This document shows, one piece after another, positions 27,214 to 35,559 of a stretch of 64,000 bases of DNA; the first letter of the stretch is position 1; the number at the start of each line of letters is the position of its first letter. Source of the DNA: G965220305 sp965220305. Its GTDB lineage: Bacteria > Chloroflexota > Dehalococcoidia > Lucifugimonadales > UBA3495. The position numbers and the translations under genes were made by a program. The stretch lies in assembly GCA_965220305.1 (NCBI GenBank), contig OZ244817.1:1054001-1118000 (forward strand), written 5' to 3'. Below the pieces are notes generated by a model. It had not been told where the DNA came from and searched no databases. It was given only the letters and a program-made list of their open reading frames with translations.

Positions 27214-28244
27214 ATGGCGGAAGAACTGAACTGGCAGCCAATCGCATCCAAGAACCTGGACCGGGAGCAGCAACCCCATCTACGAATATCCTCCGCGGGG
27301 AAATGCCCCCGGGCGCTGGGCTACGCGGCCCTCCACACCCCGGAGTCCAACCCCCCAGGTCAGCAGGCCCTGAACGGATGACCATGGGCCACATGGCCGA
27401 GGTACTGATCCTCAAGGACATGGAACGGAACGGCTGGGAAACCAAGCACACCGTCCTGTCGGAGGAGGGCCAGATGGAACTGGAGCTGGGGATCCCCGGC
27501 ACCAATGCGACCATCAAGGGACATCCCGACGGCATCTGCCGGCACCAGGGGTTCACCAACAACTATTAGGTCACCCTGGAGTGCAAATCCATGAGCGTCG
27601 AGAAGGCGGCGGAGGTGCAGAAGGACCGCATAGTAAAGGTCTACCCCGGTTACCTCACCCAGATCGGCCTCTACAGCCGCCGGCTGAAGGAACTGGAAGA
27701 GGTCTCCCACGGCGAACGGGGCATCTTCGCCATGATGGACCGGGAGGGATACATCCTTCCCCAGGAGAGAGCCGCCTGGGAACCGCAGGAAACGGAACAA
27801 ACCCTCCGCAAGCTGGCTGACGTGGTGAACACAGCCCAGAGGGGCGAGGTGATGGACCGGCCCTACCCTCAGAGCTCCACCGAGTGCCGGTATTGCAACT
27901 ACCACACCGAATGCTGGGGAACCGACCCAGACCAGGAGGACCTGGCCCGGAAGAGGACCGTAACCAGCGAGCGGGAAGAGGTAGTCGAGGCTGCCCGAAC
28001 CTGGCGGGATCTGAAACCCCAGGTGGACAAGGCCCGGGACATGCTCCAGGCCGTCTCCAACTCCCACGGCCAGGCCGACGTACTGGTGGAGGGCATCATC
28101 GGCGGTTACTTCCAGCCCAGGAGCGAACGAGTCTACGACCCCGAAGCGCTGGAGAGGGCGGTGCCGGCCGACGTCCTGGAGAGGTGCCGGACCAACCTGC
28201 GGGAGAAGCCCCCAGCCTTCTGGGTGCGGAGGGAACGGAATTAG
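27214..28244 (+). pseudogene. Cas4/RecB-like PD-(D/E)XK nuclease, broken twice
   Basis: Nuclease with the usual order: ISSAGKCPRALGY (N-terminal Cys motif), GHPDG, then TLECKSM (the E-x-K active site), and CRYCNYHTECW near the end (iron-sulfur-type cysteines). About 340 residues in total, like phage and CRISPR-Cas4 exonucleases. Two lesions: a frameshift near 27378 between QQALN and MTMGHMAEV, and a TAG at 27567 between NNY and VTLECKS where relatives would have Trp. It probably processed DNA ends for the resident replicon with the helicase upstream. An AGGAGG-type site precedes ATG 27214. Confidence 0.75.
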
Positions 28245-28285
28245 GCAAACCGGAGAGCCCAGTCATTCCCAAAGGCCCAGCGACT

Positions 28286-28363
28286 CCTGAAGCAAAGCCA
28301 AAGTGAAACCCGCAGGGGCCCGTATGTGGGTCAATGTAGATTCCACCTTGGCTTTGCTTCAGG
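28286..28363. repeat. MITE copy 3 (78 bp, hairpin form)
   Basis: Arms CCTGAAGCAAAGCCAAAGTG and complement CCTGAAGCAAAGCCAAGGTG enclose about 25 bp. It shares the GCCAAGGTGRAAYCTACA core with the two longer copies. Confidence 0.75.
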
Positions 28364-28515
28364 CGCGGATGGAACGGCAGCAGGCGCAAGGACCACCCCA
28401 TGGTGACGAATCCCGAGGCCACAGACCGGCGACCGCCGCCGGAGCAAACCAGGCGAATCCACAACCCAACAGGCGCGGGCAGAGACCCGAAAATCAACAC
28501 CGGAGGAGGACCGGA

Positions 28516-28680
28516 ATGGTCAACATATACTGTTTCAAGTGCAAGGGCAAGAGGGAAGTTGATGGCGCTGTGGCCGTCACCATGAAGAACGGAAGGCCCG
28601 GCATCCAAGGCAAGTGCCCGGAGTGCAACACCAAGGTATTCCGCATCGGCGAGGTCAAGGCCGGAGAGTCTCTGGGATAG
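28516..28680 (+). CDS. DUF5679-like zinc-ribbon microprotein
   Basis: A 54-residue protein: MVNIYCFKCKGKREVDGA, then VTMKNGRPGIQGKCPECNTK. Two CxxC pairs 28 residues apart form a zinc ribbon, and the TMKNGRP block is typical of DUF5679 in phages and Chloroflexota. The function is unknown; nucleic-acid binding is likely. ATG 28516 has an AGGAGGACC site. A GC hairpin follows the stop. Confidence 0.75.
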   Translation: MVNIYCFKCKGKREVDGAVAVTMKNGRPGIQGKCPECNTKVFRIGEVKAGESLG

Positions 28681-28693
28681 AATGGTAGAACAA

Positions 28694-28715
28694 GGTGGGG
28701 GATTCCTCCCCCACC
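28694..28715 (+). terminator. GC hairpin after zinc-ribbon gene
   Basis: Stem GGTGGGGG/CCCCCACC with ATTCCT loop, 14 bp after the stop. There is no T-run. Confidence 0.45.
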
Positions 28716-28851
28716 CCGACTCACCGGAGGACAAGAAGGGAATGGCGATGCCAACAAGGTCGGAAACCGAGCCCCTTCAGGACAACATGCGGACGACATC
28801 CAGACACCGCGGACCGGGCAGGCTCCAACATCACCACCCGGGAGAACGCTG

Positions 28852-29181
28852 ATGGAAAGAACTCCAACCCAAAGTTACTGCATCGAAATCCACCGGACAC
28901 TGGCCGACGGGAGCGGTCTGACCGCCGGCCTCGGGATCGAGGCCAGCAGCCGCGAGGCAGCCCTGGAGGGACTGAAACACTGGTGCGAGTTGGCCAACAT
29001 CGTAGGTGAGGAACACCAAGGCGGGCAGCCCGGGGGAATTCCGGCATTCATCCCCGACCCCGGCGACCTCCGGCGGATCGAGCCCCAGGACCCCCACGGG
29101 TTCGGCGCCGCCATCACCTGGTCCGACAACCCCCTCACGGAGTTCGCCACAATATACCTTCTGGAGGAGTACCGGGACTGA
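28852..29181 (+). CDS. Hypothetical acidic protein
   Basis: A 109-residue protein beginning MERTPTQSYCIEIHRTLADG, with a second block FGAAITWSDNPLTEFATIYL. A balanced alpha/beta composition suggests a compact domain. It has no membrane segment and no family match. It is read in the same direction as its neighbours with a CGGGAGAACGC leader. Confidence 0.5.
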   Translation: MERTPTQSYCIEIHRTLADGSGLTAGLGIEASSREAALEGLKHWCELANIVGEEHQGGQPGGIPAFIPDPGDLRRIEPQDPHGFGAAITWSDNPLTEFATIYLLEEYRD

Positions 29182-29320
29182 ACTTGCAGAGGGACATCGC
29201 CCAGGGTACGGAACAACATGCCCAAGGGACTGTGCCGGAGGCCTGGCTGGCATCGCCGCCGACCGGAAAAGAGCCGAGGGACCCTCCGGTTGACAAAGTA
29301 CATAACCCCCAGAAACGCCT

Positions 29321-29345
29321 GGCCCCGGGGAATAAACCCGGGGCC
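29321..29345 (+). terminator. Hairpin GGCCCCGGG/CCCGGGGCC
   Basis: A 9-bp stem with loop GAATAAA, then CTCCGGTTTTCC. It lies 30 bp before the next start codon. It closely resembles 61247-61271. Confidence 0.5.
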
Positions 29346-29375
29346 TCCGGTTTTCCGGGGAAACGGAGGAGGAGA

Positions 29376-29939
29376 GTGACAACCACCACCACCGGAATAA
29401 CCGAGGAGAAGAGATTCCCCGCCGCCGCTGGGGGAGATGCCGGCAGGCAACTCCGGCGCCTCAGGGCACACCGAGCGTTCCAGCGCCAAGACAAGCATGG
29501 AAAGGTCAGAATCGACTGGGCCACCACCATCAGCCGAGAGGAGTCCCGCCGACACATCACCCGGCACCTCCAAGCCAAGATCAACCTGAAGGACCCTCGG
29601 CAGGGAAGCCGGGGCGGGATGGACACCCCCGAGGGGCAAGACTCCATGAAACGGCTGGCCCGGATGATACAGGGCCGTCACCGGCTCTCCCCCGGCGATG
29701 GGCACACGCTGAGCTGGAACCTGCGGCATCGAATGGTCCAGTCCGGCCGGAGCCACCTGTCGGACGAATCAACTCCCACCAGGGAGCAGTGCTTTCCCCC
29801 GAAGATCAGGGCCGTACTGGATGAACTCCAAGAACTCCGGGAACTGCTGTCCCGGCAGGGCGCCAGCACCAAGCGTCACCGTCATCCAGATCTACGCCTG
29901 CGGCCAGTGCCACAACCTCTTCCACCAGGACTTCGTTGA
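29376..29939 (+). CDS. Hypothetical basic protein
   Basis: About 187 residues from GTG 29376, chosen because GGAGGAGGA lies just upstream and the hairpin at 29321 separates it from the preceding gene. Very rich in Arg/His (RRLRAHRAFQRQ, ESRRHITRHLQAK). The end shows a helical stretch AVLDELQELRELLSRQ, then becomes low-complexity where the next frame starts. The two may be one gene with a frameshift near 29870. No family recognised. Confidence 0.4.
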   Translation: MTTTTTGITEEKRFPAAAGGDAGRQLRRLRAHRAFQRQDKHGKVRIDWATTISREESRRHITRHLQAKINLKDPRQGSRGGMDTPEGQDSMKRLARMIQGRHRLSPGDGHTLSWNLRHRMVQSGRSHLSDESTPTREQCFPPKIRAVLDELQELRELLSRQGASTKRHRHPDLRLRPVPQPLPPGLR

Positions 29940-30069
29940 AAAAGGGGAACCGCACCTCGCCTGCCCGGTATGCCGGCAGTCGCTCCGCGAAACCAACCTG
30001 GTGAGGGCGGCGGTGAAAAACGACGGGTCCAGAGAGCCCATGGGCAGCATGGACTGCCACCGGAGGTAG
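29821..30069 (+). CDS. Zinc-ribbon small protein
   Basis: The supported part reads IQIYACGQCHNLFHQDFVEK, then CPVCRQSL: two Cys pairs about 23 residues apart. The first 18 residues of the frame look like a shadow of the overlapping gene, so the true start is uncertain or the ribbon is the C-terminus of that gene after a frameshift. Confidence 0.5.
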   Translation: MNSKNSGNCCPGRAPAPSVTVIQIYACGQCHNLFHQDFVEKGEPHLACPVCRQSLRETNLVRAAVKNDGSREPMGSMDCHRR

Positions 30070-30283
30070 TGAGAAAGAAAATCCACAAGCTGCTGCCAAC
30101 GGGAACGGGAAGAAAGCGAAGAAATCCCAGGCATATCCCCCTGACGGCCACCATCATAGGTCAAACCAACGAGGAATCGGAGAGATAGAAGCCATCCAAG
30201 GTCAAACAGGAAGGCATCACGAATATCGCAGCATACGGCAACGACAGTATTTCAGAATACGGCAACAACAGGAGCAGAACCAA

Positions 30284-30634
30284 ATGGGATGGACTGGAAT
30301 ACCCTGCGATAGCAGGCCCAGCAACAAGGAGATCAACCGAATGGTTCAGCAGGGGATGGAAACACCCACCTGCCGCATCATCGACCGGTCAGGGTGGCAG
30401 GCCCACGGCCAACACCAGTTCCTACTCATGGAGGCGGACAAAACGATCAGGTTCGTCGTAGTCATCCTGGTCGAATACCGCCGGCATGAGCTCCTCTACA
30501 AGGAGGTGGAGGAGAGCATGGGGCCAAACGAACTGGACTGCCCTATGCGGATAATGAAGCAACTGGAGGGGCATCCTCCCCTGGGGGAGTTCTCCGCCAG
30601 GTGGCGGGAAAGGTTCCTCGCCACCGGGAGATGA
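30284..30634 (+). CDS. DUF6927-like phage protein
   Basis: A 116-residue protein starting MGWTGIPCDSRPSNKEINRM. The MGWT start, the central strand pair IRFVVVILVEYR and the P-E--CP-RI end (ELDCPMRIMKQLEG) are the pattern of a phage-borne family often labelled DUF6927. The function is unknown. Its TGA overlaps the next ATG (ATGA), indicating coupling. Confidence 0.6.
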   Translation: MGWTGIPCDSRPSNKEINRMVQQGMETPTCRIIDRSGWQAHGQHQFLLMEADKTIRFVVVILVEYRRHELLYKEVEESMGPNELDCPMRIMKQLEGHPPLGEFSARWRERFLATGR

Positions 30635-30885
30635 AACCCAGGGAAGCCATCCTCAGAAAGCTCCAGAAAGAGTATCCCAACGGGGACCGCAAACTGGTCC
30701 TCACCAACGGCAGGGAAGTCCGGTATGGACAGGGAAGATACCGTAGGAAACAGACCTCCGCCTACTACGACCCGGACGGTGGGACACTCAGGATCCTGCG
30801 GGCGGAGATGATAGACGCCGAAGCCACCAACGCCCTGCGGACGCAGCCGGTTCACCCCCAAGAAGCCATCGCCACAGCCGCCTGA
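30631..30885 (+). CDS. Hypothetical protein coupled to DUF6927-like gene
   Basis: An 84-residue protein from ATG 30631, overlapping the previous stop. It begins MKPREAILRKLQKEYPNGDR and has a short beta-hairpin-like core (LVLTNGREVRYGQGRYRRKQ). No domain recognised. Confidence 0.5.
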   Translation: MKPREAILRKLQKEYPNGDRKLVLTNGREVRYGQGRYRRKQTSAYYDPDGGTLRILRAEMIDAEATNALRTQPVHPQEAIATAA

Positions 30886-30967
30886 GCCGGGAAACCGCAA
30901 GTCCCACAGGGGCGGTGGACGGTGAAAGGGGTCCCGAATGTCTACAGACCCTCCATCAGTACAGAAA

Positions 30968-31005
30968 GGGGGCGCGGTTTCGGGTGTAGGGGACGGCGCG
31001 CCCCC
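30968..31005 (+). other. GC hairpin upstream of SLOG gene
   Basis: Stem GGGGGCGCG/CGCGCCCCC with a 20-nt loop, ending 26 bp before the next ATG. The same arm sequence recurs at 47541-47579 and 62489-62525. Confidence 0.5.
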
Positions 31006-31031
31006 GAGAATAGGAAGGAGGACATCAGGAG

Positions 31032-31685
31032 ATGACACTGCAGAAAAACCCCAGGGACATCGTGGTGGGGACGGTGGGAGACTACTTGAACATTGAGCGG
31101 GAAGGAGAACAGTTCGCCATCATGAACTTCCGGATAACCACCTTCGGGAACCCCCTGGATATAAACGTGGAATACACCTGGTACCCGGAGCAGACGGAGA
31201 CTCCGGAGATAAAGACCGGCACGGTGGTCAGGATAGGGGGCTGGCTGGACGACGACGGGAGCGGGATGGAGATGGAGTGGTGGGAGAACGCCGAAGGCCG
31301 CGAAGTGAGCGTGCTGGCATGCGGAGGCCGGAAGTTCGGCGGATGGACCGCGGTGCAGCGGGTCCTAGACCGGATCAGCCCCGACACCATCATCCACGGC
31401 GCCGCATCGGGAGCCGACTCAATGGCCGGTAGATACGCCCGGGAGAATGACATCCCATGTCGAGAATTTCCAGCGGAGTGGCGAAGGTACGGCAGGTCGG
31501 CAGGATACCGGCGCAACCAGCATCTGCTGGATGAAGGAAAACCCGACCTGGTGGTGGCATTCCCCGGAGGTACCGGAACCCGCAACATGGTGCAAATCGC
31601 CCGGGAGCAGGGCTTCCAAGTCAACATCATCGACCACCGGGGAGATCCCCAGCACGGCGGCAACGCCCCCGTGGTGGAGGGATAG
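31032..31685 (+). CDS. OB-like domain fused to a SLOG (YspA/DUF2493) domain
   Basis: A 217-residue protein with two parts. Residues 1-90 are beta-rich (IVVGTVGDYLNIEREGEQFA ... VVRIGGWLDD) and look like an OB fold, as in single-strand binding proteins. Residues 92-200 match the YspA/DUF2493 SLOG fold: SVLACGGRKFGGW, IIHGAASGADSMAGRYAREN, GYRRNQHLL, LVVAFPGGTGTRNMVQIARE. SLOG domains bind nucleotide-like ligands and often act in phage conflict or DNA uptake (DprA kin). The fusion suggests coupling of DNA or nucleotide sensing. Translation start has GGAAGGAGG upstream. Confidence 0.75.
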   Translation: MTLQKNPRDIVVGTVGDYLNIEREGEQFAIMNFRITTFGNPLDINVEYTWYPEQTETPEIKTGTVVRIGGWLDDDGSGMEMEWWENAEGREVSVLACGGRKFGGWTAVQRVLDRISPDTIIHGAASGADSMAGRYARENDIPCREFPAEWRRYGRSAGYRRNQHLLDEGKPDLVVAFPGGTGTRNMVQIAREQGFQVNIIDHRGDPQHGGNAPVVEG

Positions 31686-31892
31686 AAACACAATGAACCA
31701 TTCGGGGAAACCGGAATGAGGGAGAAGAATCGCTCACCGAAGAGGCGCTGAGCAGCCAAGGGGAAGGGCTGAAGATCCCACGGGAAGCATCGGGAGCGAA
31801 GCCCAACCCCCCAGCAGCAACCAAGCAGAGAGGAAACGAATCACGATGCTCCATGCCGACCTCAGAATCACCCAGGAACAGATAGACCAGGG

Positions 31893-32090
31893 ACTGCACC
31901 GCGCCTCAACGAACCCCTTGGCACAGGCGCTACGCCCACGGCCCGCTCCAAACCCTCTTCCACGCAGCGGCGGCGCACCCGTTCCACAGTGGCAGCGCCC
32001 ACCTTCAGGGACCGGGCTACATCATCGTCCTTCATGGCGCCTTCAGCCTAGTTCTCATCGCTCAACAGCAGAGCCTGCCCCCGTGAAATC
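31893..32090 (-). pseudogene. IS630-family transposase N-terminal remnant
   Basis: Read leftward: QALLLSDEN-stop-AEGAMKDDD, then VARSLKVGAATVERVRRRCV and EEGLERAV. This is the first HTH of IS630-type transposases; the catalytic DDE part is absent. On the other strand a frame starting at 31846 (MLHADLRITQEQIDQGLHRA) loses protein character where the remnant begins, so that gene was probably cut by it. Elsewhere 31686-32237 shows nothing. Confidence 0.6.
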
Positions 32091-32237
32091 GGCTGGCTGG
32101 CCTACTAATGGGCAGTGGGTCCCTTTTCTCATAGGCGGGTTCCTCCAGGGCATGGAGTCTTTATATTTCAATCCTCCGGGCCAAATTTCCCATCGTGCCT
32201 TCGGGATATAATTTCCCTGGGAGGGACGGACTGTATT

Positions 32238-32756
32238 GTGACGATGAGCGATGTTTCTGATACGACCCGCAGGGAGGCATGGGGATTACTCTGCGACCTG
32301 GAGAGGAATGTCCGCTACTACCGGAGTCTTTCGGACCGATACCGGATCTGGTACAGATTCATACGTTACTTTCTGCTCATTAGAGTGGTGCTACAGGGCT
32401 TAGTTGTTTACCTGTTCATGTGGCAGCCTGTGGCAGACTGGGTTACAGGCGGTACGCTGGCTTTCATGCTGGCCCTTTTGACCGTGTTCGATTCGGTTAC
32501 AAACTACGCCGAGGCCTCTGCGGAATTGAGGCTGGCGGCCATGTCATGCGATGAACTGGGGACGCTCGCATCGAGGCTCTGGCTCGATGTTGAGTCCTAC
32601 TCTGTCTCCGAGCACGACGCCAAGGAGCGCTTGACCAGGATAGTGGACCGGTGGACTTTTGTGACCCAAAGGGTCACTGTGGAGGTTCACAACCACGACA
32701 ACGTGCAGGCTGCCATCGAGGCAGCCGAGGTCGTATCCGCGAGGTATGGGTCGTAG
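32238..32756 (+). CDS. Two-helix membrane protein, SLATT-like layout
   Basis: About 172 residues from GTG 32238 (GGGAGGGA upstream; ATG 32244 alternative). A basic N-terminal helix (YYRSLSDRYRIWYRFIRY) leads into two hydrophobic helices (YFLLIRVVLQGLVVYLFMW and GTLAFMLALLTVFDSV), then a long cytosolic helical tail (AELRLAAMSCDELGTLASRL). This arrangement is that of SLATT proteins, membrane effectors next to nucleotide-sensing systems; the resemblance is by layout only. Base composition is less GC-biased than its neighbours. Confidence 0.6.
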   Translation: MTMSDVSDTTRREAWGLLCDLERNVRYYRSLSDRYRIWYRFIRYFLLIRVVLQGLVVYLFMWQPVADWVTGGTLAFMLALLTVFDSVTNYAEASAELRLAAMSCDELGTLASRLWLDVESYSVSEHDAKERLTRIVDRWTFVTQRVTVEVHNHDNVQAAIEAAEVVSARYGS

Positions 32757-33103
32757 TCCCCTGTATTCGGCGGATGGCCCGGCGTGCCTCTTCCACCGCC
32801 ACCCCCTCGACCTCCTCGTGATGTTCCACCTCCGCGGAAAGCCCACCCCAGTGGGAAGTATAGCCTCATCTCAGGACACACCCCCGAACCCAAGTCCGGA
32901 CCGCCCCTGGCCACCACACCATGTCCACCCCACGGGCCGAACTCCGGCACACCCCCCAGCTGGCCCAGTGGGTTGAGACCTACGAGACAACCAACCAGGC
33001 CAACCCCATCGACCTGGCGCTGGACACCGTCGAGGGAGAAATTCGCCTGGCCGACGAGACCCACAGTCCACCTGACCCCGCAGGGTCAGAAGGAGAAACG
33101 ATA

Positions 33104-33517
33104 ATGTCTGAAGACAACAGGAAAAAGACCATCACCTTCACCATAGACATCCCAAGCGGCAGGATAGTAGAGCTGAAGCAACTGCTGGAAGGGCTGGAGG
33201 TGAGATTCGACCCCCAGAGCCAGATCATTGCCTTCAACGACGCCATGATGTCCCAGTCCGTGGCCATCGGCCACCACCTGCCGGGGATGGTGGCGGGAAT
33301 GAACCGGAGCCTGGACGAGGCGGGACTGACCCCCAGGATATCCGAGGACCACGAGGGGTGGAGCATCGAGCGGCGCCAGGCATTCCTGCAGTTCGCCATC
33401 GAGAACTTCAACTGGGACGACGACAAGATCAACCAAGAATGGTGGGTGGATGAGGGAATAAGCTGGGAAGAGGTCACAACGCGTTATCCCCTGGTGTTCG
33501 GGGAACAGCAGGCATAG
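33104..33517 (+). CDS. Hypothetical protein
   Basis: A 137-residue protein from ATG 33104 (AAGGAGAAACG upstream); the frame is open back to ATG 32921, which would add 61 residues. Starts MSEDNRKKTITFTIDIPSGR and ends in a Trp-rich acidic segment (NFNWDDDKINQEWWVDEGIS). The composition suggests a folded alpha/beta protein. No family recognised. The preceding 32757-33103 shows no other gene. Confidence 0.55.
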   Translation: MSEDNRKKTITFTIDIPSGRIVELKQLLEGLEVRFDPQSQIIAFNDAMMSQSVAIGHHLPGMVAGMNRSLDEAGLTPRISEDHEGWSIERRQAFLQFAIENFNWDDDKINQEWWVDEGISWEEVTTRYPLVFGEQQA

Positions 33518-33587
33518 CCATGGCCCGCAACGACGGGCAAAGGAAAAGAGGAACCCTCAGGCATCCGAGATCCAGGATGGGTGAGAG

Positions 33588-33782
33588 ATGGTCTACGACT
33601 ACAACTTCGGGGCGTACGAAATAAGGGACCCGGAGGACCTGGAATTCTTCCGGGAGGTGCAGGCCCAGTCCGTGGAGAAGAAATGCGAGGGATGCGGGAG
33701 GAAGGTCAGCATCCTGCCGGAACACGCCTACTGCAACCGGTGCGCGAACCTCATCGAGCAGAGATTCGACCTGGAATTATAA
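33588..33782 (+). CDS. Zinc-ribbon microprotein
   Basis: A 64-residue protein: MVYDYNFGAYEIRDPEDLEF, then KKCEGCGRKVSILPEHAYCN and RCANLIEQRF. Four cysteines (CxxC...CxxC) form a treble-clef or ribbon. A GGGTGAGAG site lies before the ATG. Confidence 0.6.
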   Translation: MVYDYNFGAYEIRDPEDLEFFREVQAQSVEKKCEGCGRKVSILPEHAYCNRCANLIEQRFDLEL

Positions 33783-33820
33783 CCAGAAGCGGCAAAGCGC
33801 CAACAACCGAAGGAGTAAAG

Positions 33821-34009
33821 ATGACCCAGCAACGAGCTTCAGCGAAGAACTGCCCGGAGTGCGGACAGCCCATGACCCCCAGGACAAACCATACCACCAA
33901 AACGGAGTTTCTGGGCTGCAGCAATTGGCCCGACTGCGAGTACACCGAGCCGATGCCCCAGGACATGATGATGCGGCGCCTGAACCACCCGGAGCTCCCC
34001 GGGTTCTGA
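33821..34009 (+). CDS. Topoisomerase-type zinc finger microprotein
   Basis: A 62-residue protein from ATG 33821 (AAGGAGTAAAG upstream). The core NCPECGQPMTPRTNHT then FLGCSNWPDCEYTEP is the C4 zinc finger found at the C-terminus of type IA topoisomerases, here as a stand-alone unit. It is probably a DNA-binding accessory protein. Confidence 0.7.
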   Translation: MTQQRASAKNCPECGQPMTPRTNHTTKTEFLGCSNWPDCEYTEPMPQDMMMRRLNHPELPGF

Positions 34010-34144
34010 GGAAATCAATCAGCAGGCTGGCGAAGATTTCCCCCACCGGACGAACGAACCAACAACCCGCAGCCCTCTCGAGGCCAATCGACCTCGCTCA
34101 GCGGGGTGGCCCACCCGGGCAAAAACCGGCAGCCAGCAGCCAAT

Positions 34145-34184
34145 CGCCCGCCGGATTGGTTGCCGGCAACCAATCCGGCGGGCG
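34145..34184. repeat. 40-bp perfect palindrome
   Basis: CGCCCGCCGGATTGGTTGCC followed directly by its exact complement, with no loop. It lies in a gene-poor gap (34010-34305). It can form a cruciform or RNA hairpin; there is no T-run after it. Confidence 0.9.
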
Positions 34185-34305
34185 CCCGGGGCAACACCCC
34201 CCGGAGTCCGGAGCAACCTGAGGGAAGGGAAGCACAAAAAGCAATCAACGGGCAGGAACAGGCAGAGGTCCCACCGAGCCAGATGCCGGGAGGAAATCGA
34301 AGCCC

Positions 34306-34476
34306 ATGCCGAGAAAGTCGAACACCCAACCGGGAAAGCCGAAGACCAAGACGGGAAGGACGAAAACACCCCGGGGCAAGGAGGTCCCGCGGAAACTGCC
34401 CGCCCGGTGTCCCACCGGGAAGAAATGCCCCCACTGCGACGGCATCGTCACCAAGTCGTACACATCCAGCATCTGA
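34306..34476 (+). CDS. Basic Lys/Arg-rich microprotein
   Basis: A 56-residue protein: MPRKSNTQPGKPKTKTGRTK, a basic linker, then CPTGKKCPHCDGIV at the end with three cysteines. GGGAGGAAATC precedes the ATG. It is probably nucleic-acid binding. Confidence 0.5.
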   Translation: MPRKSNTQPGKPKTKTGRTKTPRGKEVPRKLPARCPTGKKCPHCDGIVTKSYTSSI

Positions 34477-34592
34477 ACCCCCAAGGCCATCTGCCAATCG
34501 CCGCACACGGGCATTCACCGAAGGAATACGGGCAGAACCGTTTCACGGATAAAAGCGCCATCATCGAGATATCCAGCGCCCGAGGAAAAGCC

Positions 34593-35228
34593 ATGAACGC
34601 CAACTGGAAAGAAGAGGTCCTGGTCATTCCCAGGGAATGCGTCGCGGAATGCCGGCGTTTCACCCCCTGGGGCGACATGGGCGGGGTGCTGCAATCAGCG
34701 GAGAAGGAAATAGCCTGGATGCCTCGGGAGCAGGCCGAGGGATCAACAGACTGGGTGCAGCCGATACCATGCGCCATGATCCGGGGAAAAGACCACACCT
34801 ACAACATCTTCCGGCGGACCAGGAGAGCCCGGGCGGAACTGAGTTCGCGCATAAGCCTGGTGGTCGGCGGCCACATAGACCGTGAAGATGGGAACGACGG
34901 GGAAGCAACTCTCTCACTGTTGGTCAGGATGACCCTCCGAAGGGAAATCACCGAGGAACTGGGAGTCGATCTCACCGAGGAACCAGAGACCATCGGCATG
35001 GTCATCGACCTGACCTCGGCGGAGAACTCCAAGCACATCGCGCTGGTGCATGAAGCAGTTATAACCCAGAGGATAAGGCCGAGGACCAAGGAGTTCTCAA
35101 CCCAATCCAGGGTCGTCGGGAAATTGTACACACGACCAGAACTTGAACAATTCCGACAGGAGTTGGATCCCTGGTCGGCAATCCTCTTTGAAAACCACAT
35201 CAGCGCCGGCGCGGGAACCAACCAGTGA
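34593..35228 (+). CDS. Nudix-fold protein (COG4112-like)
   Basis: A 211-residue protein from ATG 34593. The Nudix signature is recognisable: GGHIDREDG, then a spacer and LRREITEELGVDL (RE--EEL core with the catalytic glutamates). N-terminal VLVIPRECV and a late FENHI fit COG4112, a phage- and archaea-associated Nudix group of unknown substrate. It likely hydrolyses a nucleotide diphosphate-linked compound in the cytosol. It lies among nucleotide-handling genes. Confidence 0.7.
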   Translation: MNANWKEEVLVIPRECVAECRRFTPWGDMGGVLQSAEKEIAWMPREQAEGSTDWVQPIPCAMIRGKDHTYNIFRRTRRARAELSSRISLVVGGHIDREDGNDGEATLSLLVRMTLRREITEELGVDLTEEPETIGMVIDLTSAENSKHIALVHEAVITQRIRPRTKEFSTQSRVVGKLYTRPELEQFRQELDPWSAILFENHISAGAGTNQ

Positions 35229-35559
35229 CCGTACCGAGAGCGCCGACCCAGGAGCGGGAGGCCGGAGACCAAGGCGAAAACAACGCCCCAGAAGCCACAG
35301 AATGAGCGAGAAAGCACCTTCGGCCCCTCTGTGGTACTAGGGGGGCAGCACGGGACAAGAAACACCCCTGGAAAAGGAAATGACCAACTCCCAGACCGAC
35401 AACGGCAAAACTGCCACCCCTCGGGCGGAGAACCGCCCAGCAGGAAGTGGACCCCGAAGCGCAGGTGGAGGAGTGAAAAACTCTCTCGCCACAGCCTGCC
35501 CTCACCGGGAGACACATCCCCACACGGCCCCCGGGCCGAAGGCCGGAAAAAGCCCCCTG

